Of a DNA stretch of 64,000 nucleotides, positions 12,571 to 25,140 are shown in pieces; positions within the stretch are counted from its first letter, which is position 1, and every line of letters starts with the position of its first letter. The position numbers were made by a program, and so were the translations under genes. The stretch comes from Chamaea fasciata. Taxonomy: Eukaryota > Chordata > Aves > Passeriformes > Sylviidae. The stretch covers positions 17,967,740 to 18,031,739 of the forward strand of contig JARCOQ010000012.1 of assembly GCA_029207755.1 (NCBI GenBank). The letters are read 5' to 3'. The notes beneath the pieces were generated by a model. The model made no database searches. It was given only the letters and a program-made list of their open reading frames with translations, and was not told the origin of the DNA.

Positions 12571-12691
12571 TATTTAGCCAACTCGATTCTACTACTGAAG
12601 AAAATTGAAAATGCACCAATTCCCTGTCATCAAATGAAGATAAATGCATTTGCTTGTCGTAAGGCAAAAAAACTTCAAGCAGGGTGTTACG
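12571..12691 (+). other. Candidate 121-bp internal exon
   Basis: The acceptor CATCTCTCTTTTGTGTAAAG ends at 12570, and the donor ACG|GTAAGC starts at 12692. The interval is open in frame 0 for 40 codons plus one base. The lysine-rich peptide begins YLANSILLLKKIENA and ends AKKLQAGCY. The composition is protein-like, but no family is recognised. It lies on the same strand as the candidates at 9.8-11.4 kb. Confidence 0.2.
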
Positions 12692-15038
12692 GTAAGCTGG
12701 TGCTGGTAGCAGGCCACATGACAGACTTCTTCCTTTATAATTTTTATCTCTTTCTCTATGTTAGTTCCACTTATCAGTGAAAGAAAATGGGGATGGTGGG
12801 GTGGTGGGCACTACAACAGATGCACCGTAGGCCTTTCTGCAGTAACCAGCGTGATCCTTCAGAGTGGGAGTGCATCAGGATGCACAGAGCTCCTTGTGAG
12901 ACTCTCTTTGTTACGCTCAGACTTAGAGCTCCTGCTCTATGTCTGTATGTCAGTGTATATAGATCTGAGGCACACCTGAGGCCCAGAGTCTGCACAGAAA
13001 CTTGTAACTTGCAGATACGATCTCCAGTTCATTGCAATGGAATTTGCAAGGCAAGTAGCAAAGGGTGGCTTAGTCTCATCTTGTACCGAGTATGTGTTGC
13101 CAAGGGAGGAATGGAGGACAAGCATTGCTCTTTAAGCCAAGAGATTATGCCCTAGCTAACTGCGTTTAATCAAAGTTCAGCATTGCTTAAAATGGAAAAA
13201 GCCCCTTTGTGCCAGGGAGATGGTAACATATCTCCTGGTCCGTATCTAATCCTCCTGCTAGGTCCCTTGTTTTTTGTTTCAAATTGCTAATGAAATCAAA
13301 GCATATGCTGGGCCTATCCAGGGAGTGGCCTATTTTGTGTAGCTGAAGAACAATCACAAGACAATTTTCTAAAAACAATAGGAGATGAAAGAGGAAGTTT
13401 AAACCACTTCCCAGTTGAGAAAACACAATTCTGCTGATTCACATCTCTACAGAATGATAGGGTTTTTTCTTTTGCCCAGTCGTTCTCAGATTGCCAAGAT
13501 TGTATTAATATGAGAGTGCAACAGGACACTCCCAGATGTAAACCCCGTAATAAAACGCAAATTCTTTAACTATAATTATCTCTTCAAATTTCATCTTAGG
13601 TTTCAGTTTTTAGCTTCCCTTCCTGTCATTATACAAATACACTGGTGTTATTCAGTGATGCTGGGGCAGAAATACCACATTTACTGGCTCACCACAAATT
13701 CTGAGAGGGTATATCAACAATAGCGCAGATACCATTCATAGTTCAGAAATTACGCCCATGCAGGATGTGAATGTTTGACTCAAATCACCTGTTAGCTAGG
13801 TAAATTGCAAACTGCAACTGTGGACAAAGAGGGGGACGTTTTGGCCTTCGTAAGTTAGCTCTTGAGTCCTTTGCAAAAGAAGCTGCTGGCCAGCCCTTGC
13901 CCTTTAACCTAAGGAGATATGTCACAAAAAGAGAGTTCAAGATGTAATAAAAGTAGTACTTTCTGTATGAGATAAACCCTCCATTAAAGAGGAACTTCAG
14001 ACATTTTTCCCATCCAATTTCATAATACTGAATAAGAGGAGAACATTTTTCAAATACATCTGACTTATATAAAGTAACTGAGACAATGTATAAGCTTTTA
14101 AGAAGCATTAATTGCCTGCTTAGGATTCAATGTGTTTGGAAGGAAAAGCAGTCACCTACATTGTGATTTGCCTTTGTAGAAATAAGAAGTAAAGCTCTTG
14201 TTCACTCTACGGGGCACTACTATTTAGTTTGATTGAAGTGCTTGCTCAGCTCCTGGTATTACTGGTGCAGTACTGAGAAACAATAAAGAACAGGAACGCA
14301 AAGTGTGTCCTGTTTGCCAGAAGGGGCAAGACTGACAGGAGTCCTGAGGAGCAGCTGAGTTATTTCAGCAATGGCGATTGTCTCCATGCAGGACAAAGTC
14401 TCTCTTGAGTATCTTCTGAGTACGTAAGAGAGTCTCTTTTTATGTAGACACTCTCTTGATCAGCTCCCATGTTTTGCACTCTCATTTCACCTTCTTCCCT
14501 GGGTGACAGAACATAAACTCACAATAAGGGCTGTTACTTTGCACAGGTCTCACAGAGTCTAGGATTAATACCATACTGCAGTTTACTGAGTCACTAGATA
14601 GTTCTTTGACTTTTCAACAACAATTTTGGGATGTAAGGATGGGCACAGGCCCTAATGCTGTCCCTAAACGATCCTCTCTATCTGCTATGTGCTTTCACAG
14701 TAGTACAGGTGCATTTGGCTTTCTCTCAGTACCTTGGGAATGTGGGAAGAAGAGTGGCAGAACACACTGTAGTGTGCAGGACAACATTAAGGGAATCTGC
14801 TTCCAATCAAAAAGACCAGAAAAAATAAGTTCACATCCAAACAGGCTCAATGTGTAAAGCTTCAAAGTGATTACTGGCTGTCATTAATATTCTAACTTAG
14901 TTTAATTGGTCCTTATTTTTCACTGAAAGTCAGGACTATTTTCACAGACGGATCATGGCAGTAATCATTTGTTAAAAACCCCAACTCTAAGCCTTCTCTT
15001 TCCTTACTAGGAACTCAAATTCTTAAAAGACATAATTT

Positions 15039-15057
15039 GGGGGGTGGGGAGGGTGGG
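15039..15057 (+). other. G-quadruplex motif with single-base loops
   Basis: The sequence GGGGGGTGGGGAGGGTGGG contains four G-runs separated by single-base loops (T, A, T), the most stable class of predicted parallel quadruplex. It is followed by a short TG repeat. It lies in AT-rich DNA with no gene identified nearby. Confidence 0.9.
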
Positions 15058-17216
15058 ATGTGTGTGTGTTCTGATTTTATTCAAATTATCAAGAAAATCA
15101 GAAAAAGTCTGAAATATTTGCTCATCACTTTCTGAAAAATATCAGGTTTTATAGCTTACTACTCTACTATTTCTACAGCTGTGAGTTTTAAAATAGCCTT
15201 ACATGTTCTGTGCTTGACTTGCACCTGCATGGATGCTAGTTAAAAGAAATACAGACTTTCGACCTATCAATTTAGGTCTTTGTTTGCATGTGTGTATATG
15301 TCCCTGATGTTGTTTATTTTTAAGATAGATGTTAATTATTTTAAATCGGTTAAAAATTAAAATTTCTTCATGTGAAAATCAGGCTTTAAAAATATGAACT
15401 TTCTTATCTCTTATTGTTTTCTTTTCACATTCTATCACGAGTGCAGAGATTTGGAAGCAAAAGGGAGTAGGAGAGGTCAAAAATTAAGCAACAAAAGTCA
15501 ATAATACCAAAATGATTAATTGACTTTAAGTATTTAAATTCTAAATAATTCTTTTGTAACTTTAGGTAAAATATTCAATTTAAATTTAAATGAAATAATA
15601 ATTTCTTGACACTTTTTGACAAGTTCTTAATAATGTGCATATAGTATTTTAAATGAATATTTTAAAATAGCACTGTTTTGACACTTATTTGAATTGTATC
15701 ACTGAACATCAGAACATGCCAGCAATTAATGAAAATCTACAGAGACTGGAAGATGGGATGGAAATAGTCCTTTCTGAGAAACAAATTTGAAAGCCATTGT
15801 CTTGGTTTCCATCGGGACTAGCAACAAAAATACTGGCAGTGAACCTATTGAGGGACTTTATGGCAAAAACATTTTTTCAAGTTTTTAAAAATTTGTTTTA
15901 GCGTAATTTCAAAAGCCAAGCCTAAAATTACACATTTCATGAGGGCACAAGTTGAAGAAATACTTTGCATTTATTTTAAGCTGCCTAAAAAGAGTTTAAC
16001 AGTCACTGCAGGAAACTAAGAGTTTGTAAGGCTGCTACTTTTTTTTGATAGGCCTTTGAGGGTAAATGTGAATCAGATTATACAGCAGAATCAGAATAAA
16101 ATCTTCAGTAACTTGCAATATTTCATTCAGGAAAGAATTTTTTTGTTCAAAGCAATAGGAATTACAGTAAATCTACAAAATATGTAATATTATAATCCTG
16201 CAATATTACACAAGCTTGTACATTATTATACCAAATACTCAGAATAAAAGAGCAGTTGTATTGTTAGTTACTAGTGTTCACTCAGTACACACTATTTGTG
16301 TTCAAATGCTGTCAGATGATACAATCTTGTGGCATAAATAGGGCCGAATTTAAGATACAGATTTAGCAAAATGATGATTTGGGAATATTTCATTTTTCCA
16401 GGACTTCTGTAGAATTTGGAGGAGCCAGAATATCTTCTGGCAACTTACATTCCTCCTGACATAGAAATGACGTAATTGGCTTGAGTCCTCAGGGAGCTTC
16501 AGTACTTCAAGCTTTACTACTCCTGAGATTCCTTTACAGATACCAGCTGTGCAGAGAGCTGGCAACAGTCTAGGACAACTTGGGTGCTTCTTTTGCCTGG
16601 AAATACACATCTCTCTGGGAAGACACATACATTCACAGGTGTTAACCAAGGTTTTAAATGCAGAAGGTTATTTGCAGGACCCTTTGAATGTTTCCAGTAT
16701 GTTTGTTTTTCTGTATCACTGTGCTTCATCATGTGGGCAATCTTCTTTCTTTCTTGACTGAATTCCTTCAAAATAAACGGAGCTGTCACTGGCCTTACTG
16801 TCCCTTTTCCTCCCCAGTGTTTATTCAAGCTAAAAAGTCCTGTACAATTTGAGTTGAAAGCTGGGAAGTGTTCTTGCCAGTCACTTGGTCTCTGGCCACA
16901 GACAAACTTTATCTAGACCCCAGGAGTGAAAATCAACAGTTATTGATCTTTTCAGGAGTCAGAAAATTCTGCACCTTCTCACGGGTAAAATGGCTGTTCT
17001 GTATGTGATATTGTGCTATTTCAAACACAGTATGTTTTTATAATCTCATCTAATTCTAGTATTGGTCAACTAGACCTAATCTAGCTGCTAATTTATCTGG
17101 TATTAAGATAGAATGTTTTATGAGGGTCTTTCAATAGGGTATCCTGAAAATAATTGCTGAAATGTGTAATTATTATAATTTTATAGTTTACTGTGTTGTG
17201 TGCTTATTGTAAAAGC

Positions 17217-17219
17217 TAT

Positions 17220-17254
<35 letters not shown>

Positions 17255-17256
17255 TT
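17217..17256 (+). repeat. (TTTA)n tetranucleotide microsatellite
   Basis: About ten perfect ATTT/TTTA units, followed by TTATTACCATTATTA. Simple repeat with no associated element seen. Confidence 0.95.
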
Positions 17257-19399
17257 ATTACCATTATTAAAACTTCTTGCATACATTTTGGCCCTTATGA
17301 AGGTCATCCAAACAGACAGGTCTGTAGAGTAGGGCAATGCAGGCACTGTCCATGGCACTACCCATCCTATTTGTACCTCACCTGTGTTGGGAAAGGCTGT
17401 CAGTCAGTAAGGGACTCTCACAAACATTGAAACCTCAGAGTGATGGAGTTTATTAAAACTGGCCCCAAAATTTGCAACTGAATAGTAGCTTTGTGAGAGA
17501 GATGCTCAGGAGGCTGCAATTCAGCAACAGAGAGGTTTGCAATTTTTTAGGGAGTCCATCCTATTTAAGCAATAGAACTAGAGTAACCCAAGCTCACTCG
17601 GTGTTTACATGGGACCAACACCCCAGAGACAACTCTGTGTGTATCTATGAACATGCACTTATCGTAGTAAAATCAAGTCCAAACCTTTCGAGTTTGGATA
17701 ACAAGATTGATTTCCTTATCCAGCTAGTGAGGTACACGAGTGTATCTCTCCTGTTATGGCATAGATTCCCATGCTTGCTCTAAAACTCCTCAACGATATT
17801 GCTCTTAGAAGCCTCCAACTGCCCAGTTGGAGTGTCTGAGCTGGAAGGCTGCTGACTCCTCCATGGAAAGAGCAAGCCTCTTTCAGGAGGTGATTCCAAC
17901 TTCCAGGTGGTTGAATTGCCCACGGATATGTCTCTTTCTTGTCACTGTTTTTGTAAAAGTCTCCCTTTTAGAATTACTCTTTTTGTAGTAAAAACAGAGA
18001 TAGAGCAATTGAACCGTCTGGGCTTTAATCATAATGGTTTTCTGTTTAGACAAATCAGCTGTCACGTGTGAATTGCATGTTACTTCTTTGATTTTCTGCC
18101 TTGTTTTCTTATTTATCAATAGTGCATGACGATCTCAGAAGGGCAGTCTTCAAAGGGTGAAGAAGTTTCAGTTTCTTGGATGAAAGATCCTACATAATCA
18201 TAAAGGATTGTATTTAGCAGTTACAGTCTACAGATAGGCAGGAAGAAAACTTCATTTAAAGTTTTGATTGTGCAGTTTCATAAAGCTATTGTAAACCCTA
18301 CCTTTAAAGGGAGCTTCTTCGCCACTGATTTTATCTGAATTTGATCAAATCCAAAGTGGTGAGTAAGCTATGAACACCTCTGTTTTCATTCTTTTCCTAG
18401 TTGCATCTCAGCTTTCCAAACTTCTGTGATCTGAAAGCTGAAAATGCAATTGTCAAAGTAAAAGGACTTCGACTTCCCATGTGGTCTGGAAACTGTGCAA
18501 ACTGTGCAATATTTCAGCCTATTTGCAAGACACTTAGAAAAATATTCAAAACTTCAGTAAAATTTTTTTTTATGATCCGCTCTCTGTCTTCATCTCAGCC
18601 TTAGTTCTCAAATTCTCAGCTCTGCCATAAGTCCTGCTGTCCTTAGTTCAATCTGTCTGAACTGGTCAAATTGCTACTCACAGCAATGGTCCTTCTGCTT
18701 GCAGAAGGGCTGAGGGACAGTGTCAAGGCCATTAGAGAGGTCTGGTTTGCAATGACATTTTTATGGACTGTGGCACTTTATGACAGTAAGTCACATTGCC
18801 TGGGCTCTCCAGATGTGTGCAGATGTGAATTTTGCATTCTTGCATATATTTAATGGCAATTCAGCTGGGTTGCAGTAAGTCAGGCAGTGAGATTGTTGTC
18901 GTTGCTTAGGTGATAGGCTGTATCTCTCAGCAAACCCCAGTACTTCAGGAAGCGTAGATTTCCCTTGACTGAGGTTCTAGGACTAGGGAAAAAAAATTAA
19001 CAATGTCCAAGTACTGGTTTAGATCAGTGCAATGTACTTTAATTTTCTGATCTAATCCAGGAGAGGGAGCTAACTTTCTAGCCATCACATCTGGCACACT
19101 GTGCTGCAGCAATTTTTTTCACAGCTGATATCCCATGTCTAAATGATTATTCACATATGCTGTCCCTGAAGGAGAGTCATCTTGGGAGTGCAAAACCACC
19201 CTCTGAAAACATTGGTTAGCTCTGTTCAGTGCAGTAAATATAATTTCATGACATATTCTTGACAGGGGAGTATTTATTGTTAATGTATTTTACTATAATT
19301 TAAACACTGTTGCACATTGTTCGCTCTCTTCGCCCACTCTTCTGCCTTTTGCCTATTAAGGAATATTAAGAGGATCTAATTTCATAGTTTCTCCACTGC

Positions 19400-20110
19400 A
19401 GCAAATGTTGCTCTCTGTGGCACTGTGGGAAGGCAGGGCAGCAAACACTCATCAGCACTGCAAGCAGGTGTGTTTGCAAGCTCCTGTGCTTGTAGCCTGC
19501 TGCCAGCTTGGTTGGTGTCCCAGGAACAGAGTGAGTTGTGCATGAAGCAAGGAGCAGTCACACCAGTCCCTTCCAGTGAAGGAAGCTTGGCAGCAGCTTC
19601 TGGAGCCCAGCTAAAGGAGCATGTCCGTGTCACTGGGCCCCCTGCACAAACTCCTGCCTGCAACGCTGCCGTCTTGGTCAGCTGCAGCTGCAGCACACGG
19701 GCTGGGCTGACACAGGACAAAAACTATTCCTATTTGTTGAAACAAGGTAATGAGTTAGAGAGGAGTACAAAAGAAAGAAGGGAGACAGGCCTGGGTGTTT
19801 TGTGGGTCCACAGAGGGGAAGTGTGCAGGCAATTGTGCAGAACATTTGCCTATGGGCAAATTTCCCTGTGTCCTGGGGAATCATTGGTCCCAGACACGTG
19901 CCTGTGCTCATGCACCTCCCACGGCCACATGGCCCCAAAACATGGGAACACAGGAGGCTGCCCTTGCTGGTTGGTGTGTCGGGGCACTCTGCTGGGTGCT
20001 GGCTCAGGTACCCCAGTTCCTTCCTGGGCAAGGAATACCTGCTGAGACAGCAATCCCATGGTTGTCTTTCTCTTCTCCCTCACTGCTCTCCTTTTTCTTC
20101 CCTCTCACAC
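19400..20110. other. Relatively GC-rich block with long chance frames
   Basis: This block is visibly richer in G+C than its flanks and is open for about 206 codons on the plus strand (19425-20045, starting at GTG), with overlapping frames on the minus strand. The plus frame is unusually Cys-rich and low in hydrophobic periodicity, and open frames occur in several registers at once. That fits few stop codons in GC-rich DNA rather than a gene. It may be an unrecognised old repeat. No domain was recognised. Confidence 0.5.
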
Positions 20111-23100
20111 ACAAGTTTTAAGCTGTAATTGTTAAACAGGCAACTTTGAAAATCCACTCTTCATTTAATAGAAAAGTTCAAACACTGGAAAGAAAATGGA
20201 AAGAAAACCAAAGCACTGGGGGTTTTTTTTGGTGTGTGTCTGGATTACTTGATGAGTTTTATAACTTTGTGATTTTGGGTGCTTGAGGTTGGAGAAAAGT
20301 TGAACTGAGAAGAGTAGCCCTGAAACACTCTGCTCTCTGCACAGAGCCCAGCATCTCTGAAGGCATAAGCAACTGAGTGCAGAGCAGATGGAATCATTTT
20401 TCTCTGTTAGTTATTTTAATACAAAGGAACATGGGGAAATTAATATGGAAAATAATAAATTTACCACATATTTAAATTGGACAGAACATGACAGTTCCAG
20501 GGAAAGGGAAAGAATTTTTTAAGCCTTTGAACATTTTTCATATTTGTTTCACAATAATCTGATGTTAGTAAACAAGTAAAACCAAAGACAAGATAAATTC
20601 TTCATGTCATTTTATCTAGCAACAAATTTTGATCCAGTTAATGAGGAATAACACTTAAGTAGGTAAAAGTAAACAAGTTTCTCAACTAGGGACGTGAATA
20701 TAGCAGTGTAGTATATTGGCACTGATGTGTGCATAAATTACATTAATTATGTTCACTTGAGATATTTATGGTGGGAAAGTAAAAAGAAGAGCCATCAGTG
20801 CTGTCCACATCTTGAAATGATCCAACTCGTGACAGTAGTCAGTTTGAAAACACATCCCATGTCACTGGAAAATACTCAGTAATGCTGTAATAGTCCTCTT
20901 GAAAAGTGTAGCTATGAAGACTGGCCCTAAATGTAATTGCAGCAGTGTATTGAGCTAAATAGACCACTTTTTCTATTATCCATGAAGTCTGAGCATTTTT
21001 TTGAATTATTTATTTGGAATTAATGAATAAGTTGTGCAAGTGTATTTCAACCTTGAGAAGTACCTGCCACGGTTATTACTTTAGAATTCACTGTTCACAC
21101 TCTGTAATTAGCTAAATAAGTGATGTGGGTTTGTTTAGCTGCAATTTGATTTCTCACATATTTATGGTTTTCAAGAAAGCTGGACATAAATTGAAGAGAA
21201 CTTTGCCTGGGTGATCATGCAAATTTCAGAGTAACACATATTTAAATTAGAAGAGCAGAATAAAGAAACCAGCCTCTCATGTTTACTGTTGTGACTTTTT
21301 GTGTACAACTGTTGATAGGGGATGTTTACTGACCAACAATGCAGGTGTCCTTTGTGGTACAAACCAGAACAATTCCTCCTTCGGTTAGAATGCCACAGTT
21401 TGCAAATATTATATCACTTACATCCGTTCCATGAAGCCAACTTCATTAGCCAGTTAATTGTTTGTCATGTTATGTTGAAGTTTGCGACAGACATCCTTTG
21501 CTGTGGAGCTTTTTCTCCAAGTGATGAATAGTAACAAAAACTGTTCATTGTTGGAGCAGAGCTGTCAGAACTGTGGAATACTGGCAGTACATGACCACCA
21601 GGCCACTGCATGTCATAGTGACTGCCTTGAGCGGGGTAGCACGGCCTGGCCCAGGTTTGTGAGTATCACTGCCTCAGTATTCTGCCCACTACAACACAGC
21701 TTTGAGGCTGAATGGACATTTTCTCAACTATTCACCGTCACATAACTGGCCCTTTAAATTAGGCAACAGGATTCCAGACACCAGTTATGGCAAAAATGCA
21801 CAATGTTCATCTCCATTATCTCTGTTATTTAAGGCTTTCAGAAAACCACTAACCTTCACTCCTACACTCAAACAAGCACACACTAGCACACAGAGTTAAG
21901 CCAACTTCTTAACTCCCAGTCATTAAGGATGTCAAAACATTCTGATATATGATGTAAACTTATTATGGCTGGATTTTGTTTTTATTAATGTAAGGGCTAG
22001 GTTGTGAAGAACAGAAGATTTTTTTAAAGCCTCTTACTCCTTAGAGACAATGTGATTTGGTGGTTTAACATTGTAACTTTTTTAAAGGGCTTGTTAAGCC
22101 CTAATCGGAGCACATTAAGCACCAACATTTTTAAAGTGCATAATAAGACCTAAACATTTTAATAGCATATAAACCTGTAATAGAAACCCTAAACAGTCAC
22201 AGTGTTGTCTTTTTCCTGGTGTTTTTCCTATAACAAGTTCTAACGAGTAACTGATACTTTTAACGATGAGTAGAAGGTAGAGGGTTCCTTGATGTTCTTC
22301 CTGTTGAAAAAAGAAAACAAACAAACAAAAAAGTCAGGAAATTTCAGTGTAAGAAAATTTTATTTGGAGTGAAATTTTTAAATTAATGCAAGGAAAAATT
22401 TGCTGTAAGGGTTGTCATAGCTAAATGTTAACAAATAAAGTATATTGCTAGAGAAAAGGTTTGGTTCCAGTAAAACAATGTTTAGTGCTGGGAAAATGTT
22501 TTTGCATGAGAAGTTTTACTCAGATCTGATAATTTTGGAGTTTTTTGCCAGTGAGGACTGTGGAATGGGCTCTTGCCAGTGGAAAAAGTTCACGGAAGTT
22601 CTGTGGGGGTATTATTTATTTATTTATTTAGTTAGCTAGTTAGTTTTCAGTATAATCTTCTGTATGGGATTCCAGAAAAGAGGTAGGAGTTCATTGATAC
22701 TGGGGCCCAGCAATTTCCTTTAATAAAAATTTTTAGAAAAGGAAAATACAATGTAGCCTGTGAGCGTCTCTTCTTATTTGGTTTGGAAGCTCTTGATGAG
22801 TGATTCCAGGCTCACCTTCCCTCCAGGGAGGTGAGCACACCACTTCTGCACTTCCCAACCCCTCCCAGGTTATGGTAAGGCATTCTGAGCCACCTTTGGA
22901 CATTCTGTCTTTGCTGTGGTGTTTGGGGGGAAGTTGTGGCTCAGTCATTCCATCTCAGGTTTGATTTCTCCTGCTTTCCTGTGGTGGCTGTGACCCCAAC
23001 GCCTTCTACAGTGAACCAGGAAGAATGCCTTTGGAAAAGGGTTTATAAAATGACTTTGGAGGCAGCTGGGTAAAGCTGAGTCAGAGCTGTCCATGTAGTA

Positions 23101-24913
23101 CTCGACTGAGAGTGAGCTATAACTTCCCTTGGTGCAGGCAATCACAATACTGTGGAAATACACTTGGAGATTTAGTCCATAAGCTGTTGTATCCGTGCAA
23201 TTGTCTCTGCATTGCAAACCTGTTACCATGAGAGGCCAAGGCATCTCAATCTGGTGGCCTTAAGCTGAACACGTCTTTGAAGGTGTCCATTGCTGTGCTG
23301 TTGCTGCAGTGCAGCTCTGCCTCTCGATGGCTGCCTGGATGGGGTCAGTGAGCAGGCTTTGGACATCGGCTGCAGGATGGGGCTGGACAGGTAAAGGGTC
23401 CCACAGTAGCTCTGTCTGGAGAACTGGCAAATGTTTTCTCTCCATAGAAAATGCATCCTCTCTGAGAGGGCAGCTTCTGGAGTAAAATCTTTTGATGTGA
23501 GGAGGGCTGCCAAGGGGACCTTCAAAGCAAGCACAGCGACCCATGGTATGTGCACAGCAGGGCTTTGACTTCCACGTGGATTTTTCTCCAGCAGCTGGGG
23601 AAAAACTGTGTGATGCAAGAGCAGCAAGGAACTTGTCTGCAAGTAAACCGTGTTCAGATTGAGTTAATTGTAAAAAGAAACTAAGGGAGCATTGTGGATT
23701 TTGTCTTGTGGCTCTGGGCAGTGTTACTCCGATACAAAGTGACTTTTTGTTTGTTTGTTTGTTTATCTCATGTAGTAGCTGGAAGTACTTAAAATAAACC
23801 ATAAAAGCCCATGCTTATTCTGGAATAAGAGTGATCACAGGGAGGAAGAAGTAATTCTACTGTAACTATAGAGGTTTAACTACAGCAGCGCAATTGTACC
23901 TTGTAGCTAGGAGAGCATTTCTGTGGAGACAAGCTCCAGTCATAGAAACAAAATCTTAAAACACTGTTGACCATATCCATAGAAATTACTCTGTGTAGTC
24001 TCAAGCCAATGGTTCTTTACTTTTTGTAAATAACTTGAGTCAATAAAAGGACAAGGTTTCATATTTGCATGAAGATGTTCTGGCATCAGCATGACTGAGG
24101 TCCTGCAAAACATGGGACATCTGAGGTGGATGAAGCAGGGCTGAGGATGGGTTCCTATACTGACTCTGTTGTGTCCATGATTTGGGGAATGATACACAGG
24201 ATGTTCTTCAGGTCTTTAGCTCTGTGACAAGCAGAAGAGCAGAGTGGGAAAACGGTACAGAACACCTGCCCAGAGAGTTACACCTGAGGCTATGTCTAGG
24301 AAGGTCAGGCTCTCCATCCTGTTTCTCCCCAAAACCTTTCCTCAAACCTGTCAGTTTTATCTGTATTTAAAGAATAAACCAAAACAGAAACAAAAAATCA
24401 AACAATCAATCCCCCAACAGATCTTAGTCTTACTTTGCCTATGGCTTCCTTGTGAGATTCAAATACTGCTGTTTAGAATAATCTGGTTGGGATCTACCAG
24501 CCTCATGTTCCCTACAAGGGAAAGTGCAAGGTAGGCCTTTGGTTGCACAGATTAATCTATATATCTGTTCTGCTGCTCATGCTGTCCTGCCAGGGGACAA
24601 GGAAGATGAGTTGGTGTGCCATAAGAAATGCTCTTCTCCACTGAGTCTTGTTTGGCAGAGGGTCGCCTATGTTAGTGGCATCTCAAGAAAATGCCAGATA
24701 GGCAACTTGACTCAACAAGGATCAGCACTGACTGATGGCTACAGGGAACTGATGAAGCGTGACTTCCTAAGTGCCACTTCTAAAATGTGAAAAAATCTGC
24801 ACTGCAGATTCCCCCTCTGTCCTTCCATTTTGTTCGTATTTGCTTTGAAGTAGTGTGAGTGTGCAGCAGTGGATATTATCTTCATTTCTCTGGAGAGGAG
24901 CCATGTCATTCCA
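20111..24913. other. Noncoding stretch with minor simple repeats
   Basis: No supported gene. A small hairpin (7-bp arms AGGGCTT/AAGCCCT, 3-nt loop) lies at 22086-22102. A (TTAT)n/(TTAG)n tract lies at 22611-22645 and (TTTG)n at 23745-23764. Minus-strand frames of 139 and 180 codons overlap each other in different registers at 23223-23802. Neither shows a recognisable domain. Confidence 0.5.
22611..22645 (+). repeat. (TTAT)n(TTAG)n compound microsatellite
   Basis: About five TTAT units run into TTAG/CTAG units. Short simple repeat. Confidence 0.85.
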
Positions 24914-25140
24914 GAGTCACAGAATGGTTGCAGTAGGAAGGGAACTGTGAAGGTCATCTTGTACAAACACTCTGCACAAGCAGAGTCACCTAGAAGAGGT
25001 TTCCCACGTACATGCCCAGACTTCTTTTGAATATCTCCAAGGATGGAGACTCCACAACCTCACTGGGCAGCCTGTTACATTTTATGATGAATATCTGAGC
25101 CTAGCCTGTCTTCTGGCAGCAGTTTAGTGCACAATTCATC
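24914..25140 (-). mobile_element. CR1 LINE fragment, 5'-truncated
   Basis: The plus strand opens with AGTCACAGAATGGTT and continues with AGGAAGGGAACTGTGAAGGTC. It then has segments matching the recalled CR1 3' untranslated consensus: 'tccaaggatggagactccacaacct' (split here as CCAAGGATGGAGACTCC at about 25038) and CTGGGCAGCCTGTT. In this orientation the element lies on the minus strand with its 3' end at the left. CR1 is the dominant avian LINE, and copies are usually short 3' fragments. The right boundary is uncertain because similarity fades around 25140. Confidence 0.85.

Larger units (their letters stand above)
12692..19399. other. Noncoding stretch, no gene seen
   Basis: Frames of up to about 120 codons occur on both strands, none with recognisable motifs. 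Structured items are a G-quadruplex motif at 15039-15057 and a (TTTA)n tract at 17217-17256. The region is otherwise AT-rich unique sequence. A pair of splice-like sites around 18312-18448 would imply an intron of under 60 bp and was discounted. Confidence 0.55.

Noticed and set aside
18312..18448. Adjacent splice-like donor at 18358 and acceptor near 18400
   Set aside because: They would leave an intron of under about 60 bp, too short for a typical vertebrate intron.
19425..20045. 206-codon plus-strand frame as a gene
   Set aside because: Starts at GTG, Cys-rich, no recognisable domain, and overlaps other open registers in a GC-richer patch, so chance is the simpler explanation.
23223..23802. 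139- and 180-codon minus-strand frames
   Set aside because: Two overlapping registers, neither with protein-like motifs or splice context.
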